Positions 31,456-44,165 of a stretch of DNA of 64,000 nucleotides are shown here, piece by piece (position 1 is the first letter of the stretch; every line of letters begins with the position of its first letter). Source of the DNA: Cucumis sativus (lineage: Eukaryota > Streptophyta > Magnoliopsida > Cucurbitales > Cucurbitaceae); the NCBI RefSeq assembly GCF_000004075.3, contig NC_026660.2, positions 2,418,001 through 2,482,000 on the forward strand, given 5' to 3'. Below the pieces are notes generated by a model, which was not told the DNA's origin, did no database searches, and saw nothing but the letters and a program-made list of their open reading frames with translations. Both the position numbers and the translations under genes were made by a program.

Positions 31456-32277
31456 TTATTTCTTTTTCTTTTTAGTTTTACCATTACAGAACAGAGATCC
31501 GAATCCAAAAAAACTCACAGTTACTTTGGAAATGTACGGTGGAGGGAGATTGAGAAGAGGACTACTACTTCCAACTCCATTCCCATTGTTCCATCCAAAA
31601 TTCTTCCTCATTGAAGGCTTTTGAGAACACGTGTTTGCAAAATAGGAGTTGGAGAAAGACGATGAAGATGAGGATGAAGATGATCTTCTACTACTTGAAC
31701 TGGAACCCTGTTTCTGCAAATTCGGTCTTTGACAATCCTTCGAATTCGATTGCTGTTTCGGATTCAAAACCGAACCAGTTGAATTGCTTCTGGACAGAAA
31801 ATGCAAGGATCGAATCAAACCTCTACTCTTTGAGCTTTCGCAATTGAGACTACTGCTTCGCTTGAACTGCCAAAAGGATTTGGATTGCGGTTTCTCATCG
31901 CCATCGAAACTGGCGGATAGAAGCTCTTTAAGGCTCTTCTTCTCGGAGGAGACTGAGTTTCTGGAAGGATCGGGAGGAATCGGAGGAATTAGACGATGGG
32001 ATTTATTAGGTTTACTAAGAAGTTGTCTGTTTGGCTGGATGGATTTGGGGAGGATCTTGCCATTGGAGAAGAGTTCATCGGCGGAGGAAAGATCTTGGAG
32101 AAGAAGGTTACCAATGCAGAAATCGAAATCGGATTCGAGAAGACTCAAATCCAAACGATCGCGATCACGATCACAATTAGAAGAAGGCAACAAATCGGTT
32201 TGATTCAGATCATGTGAAAATGAGATTCTGGGACTGATTCCTACAGTGGAAATCTCAGAGCAAACATCGATCGCCAT
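31456..32277 (-). CDS. Serine-rich plant-specific protein, MAIDVCSE type, function unknown
   Basis: This single-exon gene encodes 273 residues from the preferred start MAIDVCSEISTVGISPRISF. The frame is open further to 32313 (MRISISRKALML), but the block starting MAIDVCSE is the conserved N-terminus I recognise from related plant proteins, so I place the start at 32277. In order it has the conserved N-terminus, FDFCIGN, the acidic SADELFSNGKILP motif, a Pro-rich segment (RLIPPIPPDPSRNS), the basic KSFWQFKRSSSLNC motif, LSRSNSTGS, a long Ser run near the C-terminus, and a Lys-rich end (GKTKKKKK). There is no signal peptide or membrane segment. Some relatives are labelled membrane-associated kinase regulator-like; I cannot confirm that. 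Basic and serine motifs of this kind suit phosphorylation-dependent scaffold proteins. A pyrimidine-rich leader (minus strand, 32436-32465) supports an expressed gene. Confidence 0.75.
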   Translation of the reverse strand: MAIDVCSEISTVGISPRISFSHDLNQTDLLPSSNCDRDRDRLDLSLLESDFDFCIGNLLLQDLSSADELFSNGKILPKSIQPNRQLLSKPNKSHRLIPPIPPDPSRNSVSSEKKSLKELLSASFDGDEKPQSKSFWQFKRSSSLNCESSKSRGLIRSLHFLSRSNSTGSVLNPKQQSNSKDCQRPNLQKQGSSSSSRRSSSSSSSSSFSNSYFANTCSQKPSMRKNFGWNNGNGVGSSSPLLNLPPPYISKVTVSFFGFGSLFCNGKTKKKKK

Positions 32278-32513
32278 TAGCATTAGAGCTTTCCTTGAAA
32301 TTGAAATCCGCAATAAAAATGAAAAGGGAATTTGGGGAACAAAAGAATCAGAAATTGCAGCTTTTTTTCGGCATTTTGAAGAGACTGTGGAATCGAATTC
32401 TGAAGAAGAACAAAACTCTGAGAATTACGAGGAAAGAAAGTGATGAAAGAGAAAGAGAAGTGTTGAAATTAAGCACCGAAAGGCTACAAAAAGAAGAATC
32501 CTAGCGAGAGCCA

Positions 32514-34048
32514 ATGCAAACTTAATTGTAATTAAATATTATTTATGTATTTTTGGACTAAATCTCATGGATTTACAATACTAAAACTTAGACCAAATTA
32601 TCAAATACCAAAGCGGGAATTAGTGTGTTATTAATAGCCTAACATTTCGTCTTTTCATTCATAATATAAAATTGTATCATTTGATTTGATATTTCCTTGT
32701 ATTGGCATCCAAAAAAAGAAACAAAGAAATGGCACCAAATCTTGCTCGAATTATAAAAATATTTCTTTTTCTTCCCTTTTGTATAGAGAGATGAGCATTA
32801 GTTTAGGTAAAGAATTTGATGTGATGCTGAATTGAACACTATATCTCATATACATTGTATCTCAAAGTTTAAGTAATGTAATTGTGTAGTTTAAATATCT
32901 ATTTGTACTTATTTCTTACTATATTAAAAGGGACAAAATGGAAATAATCTTCAACTTCTCCATTTTTATCCCCAATTTTAGATATAGCCCTCATCTTCTA
33001 ATCAAGGTAAACAACACAGCTTTTTAGTCAAGCATCTCTTCTCAACAACTACCCTATACAACTATTTGAATATTTTCACTTTTCACATTACATAAACAAA
33101 AGTGTATCAATCTTCTAATAACACATTTGTTTGCGTGGAAAACGTAAGAAGGTATGCTATGTACATAGATTTTTAGTTTCGATATTTTATCTCCTCAAGC
33201 ATATATATTATGATGAATCTTAACATTAGATCAGATGGTAGTGAAAAACAAAAAATTATATGTGATCTACACAATTTTAGTTAGTTCCTACTTTTCATCC
33301 TTTTCAAAATTTTCACATTAAAGATGGAAAGTGTTGCAATCCTCAATCCAAACTCTTCTTTCTATGGAATTTTGTTGTAGAACACATTTGTGAAAGAGTG
33401 ATAAACATGCTAACCAAATAGCTTTAATTTGAATAAAAAACACTCTAACATGCTTGTATTTAAAGAATTAAATATGTTTAAAACTAGGAAAATCATAAAA
33501 TTAGAGTTACAAACCTTTGAAGCTCTTAATTTTGACGAATTTGTTGTAATCTCCTATCACAAATCGTATTAGAATCTTCACAAATGTCTTTCCCACTATC
33601 CTGCGATCTTAGAATGGGATGGTGGGATATGATGAGTCATCATTTGCGAGCACAATTTCGAACTTTAGTGAGTCATGAGTAGTTTTTATTTTTTTTGTGG
33701 TCTAATCACAAATTCTCAATCAATTTGACTGACTCATTCCTTCCAAATTAGTTGACGATCTTAAATGCGTCAAATAATCCAATATAAAAAACAAGAGTTA
33801 TTTTATTGACAGTTTTTAAGCGTAAAAAATTTAATTATTCTTGACATTTATTAATTTTGATATTTATTTGACATTTATTACGTGTCAAATAATCTAGTGT
33901 TAAAGAATAAAATTATTTAGTTTTGGATACATTTTAGATTTTTTTTTTCTCTTTTCAAATGAGAAAATTTTAAATTTGAAATACCCATATAATTATTTCA
34001 CCTATTTTGAAGTTCATATTAATTGAACAATAGAATTAATTGATGAAA
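32514..34048. other. Promoter side of the minus-strand gene, then repeats
   Basis: No ORF has protein-like features. Near 33775-33905 GTCAAATAATC and TGACATTTATT motifs recur in both orientations, resembling a fragment of CACTA subterminal sequence. Confidence 0.4.
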
Positions 34049-34380
34049 CACTACAAGGATAGTGGGTATTTTTTACGTAGTTGTGCATCTGAAAATATGG
34101 AAAAGACATCGGCAAAAAATTTCCCAACACTGGAAACACGTCAGAAGTAGTACGTTAGGAGAACTTTGGCCAACGAGCTAAAGGGACAACATTGGACATG
34201 TCTTATCCCAACACTGTCGATGCCAATGTGAAGATGATGTCGGCAATGGGATAAGCCTAACATCACCTCCTCATGTTGGATAATGATGTCCCTATGCGAC
34301 GTCGAAAAAGATTTTCCCGATATCACGGAAAGGACTTCGGGGGAAGCCCCTCAGCCGATGTAGGATATGCGTTGGGATAA
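34049..34380 (+). mobile_element. CACTA-type terminal fragment
   Basis: It begins CACTACAAGGATAGTGG and contains several TCCCAACACT / CATCGGC motifs and their inverses. The antisense ORF at 34141-34326 is produced by these motifs. No clear right end is visible. Confidence 0.55.
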
Positions 34381-34704
34381 ATTTTTATATTATTTTCAAA
34401 ATTATTTTAACTATTATTATTTTTATTAATTTTTGTTATCGTGAGTAATACGTTTTGATTCTGCTTCAGAAGGCAAAAATTAAAATTTATAACAAATCGT
34501 TATAATAAAAATTTAAAATTTATATAATAAAAATTACAATTACGAAATTCAATTGTGTATGAATTTTAGTTTCAATGTCACACATGATTATTTTTCACTT
34601 AATTTGAAGGTTAACATGCTTGAGTTAGAGACACTTTTTTAGCTTGTTTTGATATTTAAAAGACTACACAAACCCATTTGTTGGATATTTTGTGTTTGGT
34701 TATG

Positions 34705-34918
34705 AGTTTGGAAGACGCACTTAGGCATTTGAAATGATTTTTTTTTACACAGGACACTTTTAAGTTGATATTAAGTTTGAAAGTAACACTTTGACACTTT
34801 GAAACGTTTTTTTAGACTTAAAGACACTTTTCAGTTGATTTTTAGTTTGAAAGTCATACTTGGACATTTTGAAATGATTTTTTTTAGAGTTCAGACACTT
34901 TTAAGTTGATTTTTAGTT
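34705..34918. repeat. 70-bp tandem repeat, three units
   Basis: Units start at 34705, 34775 and 34845. Each contains GTTTGAAAGT, then CACTTTGACA or CTTGGACATT, TTGAAATGATTTTTTT, and GACACTTTTAAGTTGATTTT. The period is 70 bp. Confidence 0.8.
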
Positions 34919-35218
34919 AGTTCAATTGATTGATTAAGAAAAAATTGTTTTCTTCTGCATATTTATCACTCTCTTTTCTTCGTGGAGTAGAAAAAGAAGT
35001 AGGAGAGAATCATGAAGTTCTATTAATTTAAAAACTATTAAATTAATATAAATTTCAAATCAACTAATTAATTAACAATTAATCAATTAATTAAATCATA
35101 TTTAATTAATATTTCATTTAAATCTTGTTTAAAGAATATATCTCCAATATCTTATTAATTTAATTTAAACAAATTTAGTTAAATAAAACTAAATTATTAA
35201 TTAATTGGGGAATTATAT

Positions 35219-35372
35219 CACTGATATCATCGATATTTACAACCCATAGCAAATTCTACCACTGATAGTCATTGATATACTATAGTGATAGAAGATAATC
35301 AGTGATAAAATCCAAAATTTTGCTATAGCTTGTAAATATTTTAATTTATTTTGTTATTTTTAAAAATGCCCC
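35219..35372. repeat. Foldback MITE, copy 3
   Basis: It shares CTACCACTGATAGTCATTGA and the right arm TAATTTATTTTGTTATTTTT with copies 1 and 2. Confidence 0.7.
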
Positions 35373-36637
35373 TAATTAATTCTCCAATTAATTAATAGTT
35401 AATTAGATATCTTATATTTAACTTAAATTAAATTTGAATCATATTCAAATATAAATTTATCTCATACCCAATAACTTTAATATGAATCAAATTCACATTA
35501 AATTAATATTTGAACTCATTCAAATATTTTTTCTCATAAATTAATTTTGAAAAATATCCAAAATTAAATTTATATAATAAAGTTTGATTAAACTTTATAT
35601 TATAATATATCATCATACATTATACTAATTTCCAAAATAAATTTGAAAATTTTAAATTATAGCCAATATAAATAAATCTTATTACCCTTTATGAGCTAGG
35701 AAGATGACCTAATAGACCTACAGATCAAAAACTACAACGATATAAGATTAATTGGTTAAACTCAGTAACCACATTAATCAATATTCGTTAACTGTATGTG
35801 CACTTCATTAGAGATTCATAGTTGAACTATTCTCATTATAGATAGATTTCTATGTCCATGAATATAGACCAATAATAATAAGTTAGTCTTTCACAAGTGT
35901 TCATAACACTTGCTAGCTAGGTTAAATTCTTGTTTTACCCATAGGTTACCTCTAGACCTTAATATCAGTACTCTTTTAGTGAACAACTTGTTTATGGTCT
36001 AACTCATAAACAGAAACCCTCTCGTGCTATAGAGAGGGTAGAACCTTTTGTTCAAGTCCCAAAGATACCATTTAAGGTAGCACTCATCTACTTACCCTAA
36101 AGTAATGAATGATTGAATTTTATCTTGTGTTCCTAACTCTCCACTCATTCTTGTCCCAAAATGATAAGCATATTAAGTTGGCGATTTGGCAACTCTCACC
36201 CGTACAAACAAAGGAAAAGCCCTCGGGAACAGGAGTTCATAATACTCTCATGATTAAGTTACATAGATCATCATAATAAAATAAACCTAACTAGTTAACG
36301 GAGTTACATCTAGTAGTTAATATTTTGTGGTCTAGTCTTATGCAAACTCATTGCATAGGATACTCTCACTCGCATGTCAACTACACAAACACGTTGGATC
36401 ATTGCGTTTGTATCAAATACGAAGTGAGTCATATCTATAGTGTTACTAGGATAAGCTACCTAGTCTTATCCTTATACTATTTTAAGCTGATTTTGTACAT
36501 TGATCCATGTATGTCTCTACATACTATTCAAAACTCATCAAACAACATAGGATGTTAGTTTATTGGATTTGGGTTATTAAGTCAAAACTAATAATATAAT
36601 CAATAACATTTATTATAATAATAACACTTTATTAATC
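35373..36637. other. Intergenic DNA, probably LTR-derived
   Basis: From about 35690 the base composition becomes more balanced and complex (GCACTCATCTACTTACCC near 36081, GATTAAGTTACATAGATCA near 36252). That is the style of LTR sequence, but no boundaries or coding frames were found. Confidence 0.35.
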
Positions 36638-36642
36638 ACGGT

Positions 36643-39362
36643 TGTCGCGATGCGGAGCGGCCGACCTCCCCTTTTATTTAATTTTAATAAATAATTTTGG
36701 AGTCGCTACCAATCATATTAAGGTGTGATTGGTCACAAAAAAAAAATGGTCTACGTAAATTCAGAGATTTAAGTTCGGAAGTCAGTTGTGTGTAGGAAAG
36801 GTGTTAGCACCCTACAACACCCACAAAATGGTTACCCAATTTTATCTTTTAAATTAAATATAGGTTTTGTTTAAATGTCTCATGTTTATCAATTTATATC
36901 GAAGAAAGTAAAAACCTAAACATGAATTGATAATTATGGGTGGCATAGGAGTCATTAGAAAAATGAAGTTTATTTTTGTTTTAAAAGATTTTTATTCACC
37001 TTAAGAATATTAAGATACCAAAACTTGATATTTTAATCTCTATCATATGTGTTTAATGAGAAATTTCATGTATCTAGAATTAATAAATTCATAGAAAACA
37101 CTACTCAGTCTCATTTAAAATATGAAATGTGTTTATTTAAAAACAATCTATTAATTAAATTTCAAACGGAAAAATTTCATGTATTCATGGATTTTAAATT
37201 ATAAAATCCATAAAAAAACAATATTTTTCTCTAATTTACATTTTTATATTTAAATTGAAAAATGAATAATAACAATGACAAAACATTATGAAATTTGAAA
37301 AATACTTAAGCGTAAAATGCTGAGATAAAATAAATACATTGATAATATAAGCAATATGGATGTAAAAGATATTAATGTAGGAGGCAAGATAATTAATTAA
37401 TACAACACATGCAAGATAATTAATTAATTCAAAATGATGCAAAATAATTGATTAATGCAGGATGCAAAATAGTTGATTAATGCATAATTAAACGAGGATG
37501 TCAAATGGATATCAAATAATAATTAACAATTGAATGCCAGAGTAGGTTTAACTCAATATGCAAATAAATAATATTGCAAATAAATAATCACACTAAAATG
37601 AATATCAAATAATTATAGCCAGGTGCATACTGATTAATTAATTAATACAACATGCAAATAATTAGAATGAGTGGGTGAAAAACGTCACATACAAGTTGCT
37701 AATTAATTAATAGGCCAAATGAAAAATGGGTGTTGTCAAATACAGAATGTTAATTATATCATGGATAATTATTAACATAGATAATTATTAACATGGATAC
37801 TATATGAATAGTAGTAATTATTAACGCAGTATGCCATATGAATAAAGTAATTAACACAGACTGTAAAATGGATGCAAATGAAGGAGTATTACCAAATACA
37901 GGATGCTAATTGATTAATTATGCATAATTATTAAAGCATGTCATATGGATATAAGTAATTAACACAGACCGTAAAATGGGTGCCAATGAAGAATGAATAT
38001 TACCAAATAAAGGATGCTAATTAATTAATTATGTATATGATGTCATAGGGATATAAATAATCAACACAGACTGTAAAATAAGTGCCAATGAAGAATGAGT
38101 ATTACCAAATACAGGATGCTAATTAATTAATTATGCATAGGATGCCGTATGGATATAACTAATTAACTAAAATGGATGCCAATGAAGAATGAGTATTACC
38201 AAATACAGGAGGCTAATTAATTAATTATGCATAGGATGCCATAGGGATATAAGTAATTAACACAAATTATGCATAGGATGCCATAGGGATATAAGTAATT
38301 AACACAGACGGTAAAATGGATGCCAATGAAGAATGAGTATTACCAAATACAAGATGCTAATTAATTAATTATGCATAGGATGTCATAGGGATATAAATAA
38401 TCAACGCAGACTGTAAAATGGGTGCTGGGTGCCAATGAAGAATGAGTATTACCAAATACAGGATGCTAATTAATTAATTATGCATAGGATGTCATAGGGA
38501 TATAAGTAATTAACACATACTGTAAAATGGATGCCAATGAAGAATGAGTATTACCAAATACAGGATGCTAATTAATTAATTATGCATAAGATGCCATAGG
38601 GATATAAATAATCAACACAGACGGTAAAATTGGTGTCAATGAAGAATGAGTATTACCAAATACAAATACATGATGCTAATTAATTAAAAAGAAATTAACA
38701 CAGAATTGATGCCTAATAATAAAAAAGAAATTAACACAGAATGGATGCCCTAAATAAAAAAGAAATTAATACAGAATGGAAAGTAAAATGTTCAGTAAAA
38801 GAAAGTTGCAAATAATTAAATTAACATGTCAAATGACGGTAAAATGATTAACACAACAGTTAATAATTAAAGCATATCATCAAGCATGAATAAAAAGAAA
38901 AACTTACCAGCAGGTCTGCCCTTACATGCCAAAGGTTATTTATTGATCTTCTTCACTCTTCACCTATTCCTAAATCCCCAAATAATAATAAAAGAATCTC
39001 TTTTTTTCCTTCTTTTCTTAATCTTCTCCTTCCCTTTTTATAGGGCAAGGTCCATTGTTTTTTTTCTTAGATAATGAGATGAAGTGCAAACTACAGACAA
39101 ACAGGAAGAAAATTCTTAGATAATGAGATGGAGTGCAGACTACAGACAAACAGGAAGAAAGTGAGAGAGTGGGAGAAAGTGATAGAGTGAGAGAAAGTGG
39201 GAGAGTGATGGAAGGAAAACAACCCTTTTAGTTTTATTTTTATTATTTATTTTTAAATGTATTTTTTATTATTTTTTGTTTTTAAAATATAAATTTAAAA
39301 TTCAAATTCTTTTTCTTTTTCTTTTATAATAAATAAATAGATGACAAAATACGGTATCTACA
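36643..39362. mobile_element. 2.7-kb LTR-like element with 5-bp target duplication
   Basis: It starts TGTCGCGATGCGGAGCGG and ends GACAAAATACGGTATCTACA, and is flanked by ACGGT on both sides (36638-36642 and 39363-39367). TG..CA ends and a 5-bp duplication are hallmarks of LTR integration. GTTAGCACCCTACAACACCC near 36805 is wording I associate with large plant gypsy (Tat/Ogre-type) LTRs. No gag or pol frames are present, so it is a large solo LTR or a non-autonomous element. It contains a 105-bp tandem array. Confidence 0.75.
37840..38682. repeat. About 105-bp tandem array, roughly eight units
   Basis: Each unit runs CCAATGAAGAATGAGTATTA, then CCAAATACAGGATGCTAATT, AATTAATTATGCATAGGATG, CCATAGGGATATAAGTAATT and AACACAGACTGTAAAATGG. 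Anchors occur near 37892, 38006, 38103, 38197, 38344, 38451, 38556 and 38655. Some spacings are shortened or lengthened by partial units. Confidence 0.85.
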
Positions 39363-39409
39363 ACGGTGAATGGATTATATTTAAAATTATGAGTTTTAGG
39401 ACATAAATT

Positions 39410-39995
39410 CCAACATGACTCAACTTGCCTTTCCTTCCAAAGTGAAGAACACCCTTCCATGGAGATAATGTTATGAAGCCTAATCTCCAACCTAGAATTC
39501 TAACTCTCTTCATTGTTTATCTGCATAACTCTTATGTCGGTCTTGGCCAGTTGTTTTCAGATTCACCCCGATTAGCTTAACACTATTTGTCGTAGCTTTA
39601 CACCAACGTAGGATCGACCATCTTTCACTCTCTCACTTTGTTCTACCACACATGAGTTCTACAAGGTCTATCATACACAGCCTCATGTGGTGTCAATTTA
39701 GTATTCGAATAATAGCTATTTTATATGCAAACTCCATAAATGACAAGTGTGTGTATCCCAACTTCCCTGTAACTAAAGAAAACGTGCTCTCAACATATCC
39801 TCTAAGGTCTAAATGGTCTCCTTTTATTAACCATCTATCTAGGGATGCAACGTTGTACTGAACTTTAACTTTGTTCCCATCGTTTTCTGCAAACTAGGCA
39901 AAAACTTTGAGTTAAACCTCAAGTCTCTATCTAAAACTAAGGACACTCGTACTCCATACTGCCATGCCTTGTACAAATTTGTTTAACATACCTTA
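39410..39995 (-). pseudogene. Decayed Ty3/gypsy integrase fragment
   Basis: On the minus strand, in broken frames, the text reads SLVLDRDLRFNSKFLPSLQ, KTMGTKLKFSTTLHP, TLEDMLRA, LQGSWDTHLSFMEFAYK, then downstream HKSYADKQ and REL. This is the integrase core and tail of a gypsy polyprotein with many stops. It lies directly beside the LTR-like element but in a different family, so the two need not be related. Confidence 0.75.
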
Positions 39996-42699
39996 ATTTC
40001 TTCTTAAGCTAATACCAAGAAGCAGAATTAGAATCAATAAACTTCACTTATTAACACAAAACCAAAACTTTCTACAATAGTACAGGATGAGACAAATTCT
40101 CACAAACAAGAGTTAAATAAAGAAACGCCAAATTCATTCACGAACTTTAGCCCTCAATGATCATTTCGCTCTTCAACTTGATCGTTTAGCACCTTAACTA
40201 ATCGCTTAGTTCTGATCCCCTACCCTTACAAACACGATCGCTTAGCATCCTAAACGATCGCATACCTCTGATCGCTGACCTGTCTACCTGATCACTTATC
40301 TTTCTAAACGATCACTTACCTCTTACAATCTGAGGAGGGAAAACTTTCAAATATAAGTCAAAAGGACTTAGTGACCGATAATTTTTGAAAAAAATTTGGG
40401 ATTACAAAACATTCATATAAATCATTTTTTGTTTGAACTCAGACTCAATGCCTAAATTACATAACATATTTCCAATCTCGTAAATACACATTAGTTTTAC
40501 TTATTCCTTTCACCAAGACATGAACCATTCTCAACATGGACTACTGTGATGGTCTTTCATCTATAGTATCATTTAGAATTTTTAGTTCACTCCTTGTTGC
40601 TCAGGCCTCTTGGCGTAATACATATCTTTTATGCATTGTCCCTCCTCATTCCAACATCCAAACTTTCTCTTCATGATTGACTTTACTCATTATGTACATA
40701 TAACAACTAGCTCATTGATAGGAATAAAATTAATGGTTTACTCTCAGTCAACATACAATACAATCAACAAACATGAATCTTTAATTTAAAAACATAAAAT
40801 TAAAGCTTTATTCCAAATCATGGTTTTCTGTAAGTGTAAACATGCATTACATAACACATGAAACATGAGATGTAAAAAGCAAAGCTTTTGAAAACTATAA
40901 TCATTTAGAAAAATCACTCATTGTACTAAGTTTCCTTATTTCAAAAATTTTTCATACATTTTACCGCTTTGTTATATTTTTTTAGGTGATCCCACATTTT
41001 TACTTTGCTGCCTATTTATTTAGCTTATTTCGACTATATATATATATATATATTTTGTTTGGGTTTCCATTTGAGTGATCCAAATTGAATTGAAATTTTT
41101 GTTATCAGCTTGCACACGATCATCATTTCATAACACTCAAATTTTTAGTAAATGGAATTGTGTTTGTTATCATTACAATATTAATTGATTGATAGAATAA
41201 AATTAATTAATTAATTAAAATTAAGAACACAAACATAATATAAAAGTATGGAGACACAATTTGGAGTGTTTCAATAAATTGAATCATAAGATTTAAAAAG
41301 TTGTTTAATATCATGTTATTGATCATGTTCTTGTTGGAAGTGTGGGATGAAAAATCCAAATAAATACATCACAACTTAAAATATTTGAAAGAATAAACAA
41401 GAAAACTTATTTGTAAGGATTTTAACTCTTTGTGTGTATTCTTCTTCACTTGGATGTTTCAACAAAATAAAATTAAACACAACAATTTAAATATTCACTT
41501 AATTAACATGAAACTCATACTAAACTATCACATTTTAACTCACTCTTTAATCTTGGTAGACACTCATAAATCAATTCACATATAATTTATTTAGTTAAAA
41601 CATGTTTAACCTTCAGCAGCTTGATGTGAGCTTATAACATGCATGTTCATGATTTACTTTGCCTACTTTATGCATGTTCATTATTTACTTTGCCTTCTTT
41701 TCTGATGATGCTTCTAGATGTTGGGTCTAAAGTTTTTATTTGTTGTTTGAAGTGATTGTAGGGCTGCACCTGTGGAAGATAAAAAGAATCTTCTCCTTAG
41801 TAATTTTGCGTTTCTGTTTCATTGTTTTATATGGTATTTGTTTGTTTATAGAACTCAGAATCGTGAGTAATTGGTAAAAAGAACAGAAAAAGCTACGCAG
41901 CAGCAAATTAAAATGGAATCCCACGCAACAGTCAACTATGATTTGAAATAATTTAAATTTCAACTATATATGATTCTAAACAAACTCCAAAATTAGCCAA
42001 AACAAATAATAAATAATGTGTACGTTGAAAACCACGAAACAAATTGGATTCCTTCGTGAATGAGCGCAGCAACAGCTTTCCTTAATTTTTTAAACACTTA
42101 CTTATTAAGGTGGACAAATAATTACACAATAACACTTACAATTAACCTCGTCATCAACTTTCTCTATGTTTCTTCTTCTCCTCCCTTTTAAATTTGTTAT
42201 TACTTTTAAACTATCATTCAATCACTTTTTCTTTTTCAATATTCCAATCATTCCCTATTTTTTCTCCTATTTTTAAGGCCCTAATTATTCTTTCTTTAAC
42301 TAGAAAAACAATTTGTTTATCCAGTAATGTATGTATTTCTTCTCCCCTTTTAAGGTCCTTATAATCATCTTATCTTACGTGGAAAAAACAATTTATTTTT
42401 CATGTGTTAATCCTAATTTTAGGATATCAATGGTACATTATTTGCAATATGAATTATAATGGTTGTTGATCGTAGTAATTTAACTTCGTTTGTGATTTTT
42501 CTCTACTATCTTCAACGTGTATTTCAAGCTAAATCTGATTTCAAAGGATTTTGTTTTATTTGTTTACGTTGGTTTTGTTTTAGTTTTACCTTGTATCACT
42601 TTTGTATATCAATGTTGTGATGTAGTTATATTATATGTATTAGTTGGTTGATATACTTACTATACGATTTTTATTTCAAATTTTATTTAGTTTATTGTA
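39996..42699. other. Repeat-rich intergenic DNA, no gene seen
   Basis: Between 40155 and 40322 GATCGCTTAG/CTAAACGATC words recur, as in the TIR family. Near 40965-41005 TTTTACCGCTTTGTTATATT is a lone reversed TIR-family end. A (TA)n tract lies at 41035-41056. The 41-42.7 kb part is plain AT-rich DNA. Confidence 0.45.
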
Positions 42700-43260
42700 G
42701 TATTATTAAGCATATGAATGATATTACTCAGTGTATTATTATCAAGTATATCAATAATAATATATTATTAAAGTATATCAACATATTAGTAAGGTGAATA
42801 TTCATTATCATGTATATCAATCAATTTTACAAGTGTATAATAAGTAGAACTTCAAGGATATCAAATGTGTATTTAATCAATTGAGTTAAAAAGTGAAGAA
42901 TATTAAGTGTATATACAGCGTGCATCATGTGTGTTAAACATATCATGTGTATCAAGCGTATTAAATTTGTTAAGTGTACCAATGAAGCATAACAAGTTTA
43001 TTAGCACTACATCAAGTATATCAAACTTATTAGTGAAACATTTAAGTGTATCAAGCCTTACCGGATATCAAGTGTAACAAGGAGTATCATGAATATCAAA
43101 GTGTATGAAATGGTATCGAATGTATCCAAGAGTATCATGGTGCATTAAGTGCATCAAGGTTTAAAGGTAATCAAGAAGTATCAAATGTATATGAAGTGTA
43201 TCAATTGATATTAGGTGTATCAAGTGCATGGCAATTTTATCAAATGTATATCATTAATAA
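42700..43260. repeat. Degenerate short repeat of AAGTGTATCAA words
   Basis: GTATCAA, GTGTATCAAG or close variants appear about every 10-30 bases over more than 500 bp. The spacing is irregular and no unit is exact. It looks like an old minisatellite that has drifted. Confidence 0.6.
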
Positions 43261-44085
43261 CGAGGGTATTTGTGACATTTTACATCTTGTACATACATGT
43301 GGGCTAGACTTTATTTTTTCTATTTTTGCAACCAGTAAATGTGTGTTATGGACTGAACTATTCTAACCGGTTTTACGTTTTTTTTTGCCAATGTCATTAC
43401 TTTTCTATATTCTCTTTTTTTTTTCTTTTAATATAAGATATTAAGAAAACAACTCTATATAATTTTATTATTTTGAAAATTTGAAAATTGCCTAGACCAG
43501 AGACGAATATAAGAAAGTCCATTTTCAAGCTGGAAGGAGTCCTTTGAGTAGAAGATTAAATACTGTATTTGAACAATTAAATATGCCTTCTTAATCAATT
43601 TAGCCGTTTGTTTTCACAAAAGAATTAGAAGCATGGTTAGGAATTGGTGGTATGTTTTAAAATTCATTTGTTTTAGATCGCAGTAGGCAGGCCCAGAGTG
43701 AGAAAAATTAGAATGCGGTTTCTGAAATTACAGAATGCATTTGTTTCTGTGGGCAAAACCCAAAAACATGACATGAAATATTATTTACAAATTCAAAGCT
43801 TTCCTGTTCATGAGCATCTACTTGTCACTATATTTATTTATGTTATATTTGAGAGATGAAAGTTGTTCTAAAATTTTATATATATAAAGAAGAAGCTCCA
43901 CATTTTCATTTTGTTGGCAGGAAGTTTCATGACGTAGCTTAGCACTGATTTTTTTGCAACTCAACAAAGTACCAAATTTAGAAAAACATTAACTAAGCTT
44001 CTCAATACATAGAAAGAAAAAAGATAAATACAAGTTTTATCATTAACAACAAACTAAGAACAAATTTAAACTTACTTAATTATGG

Positions 44086-44093
44086 TATATAAG
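44086..44093 (+). promoter_or_regulatory. TATA box of the GH5 gene
   Basis: TATATAAG lies 80 bases before the ATG at 44166. The open frame also holds an ATG at 44082, but it is upstream of this TATA box and so cannot be in the mRNA. This decides the start. Confidence 0.7.
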
Positions 44094-44165
44094 CAATGTT
44101 TGGGCTGTGCTTCTCTCGCCACAATCCAAGAAGTGGATATTCAATTGAAAAAAAGATCCGAGAAG

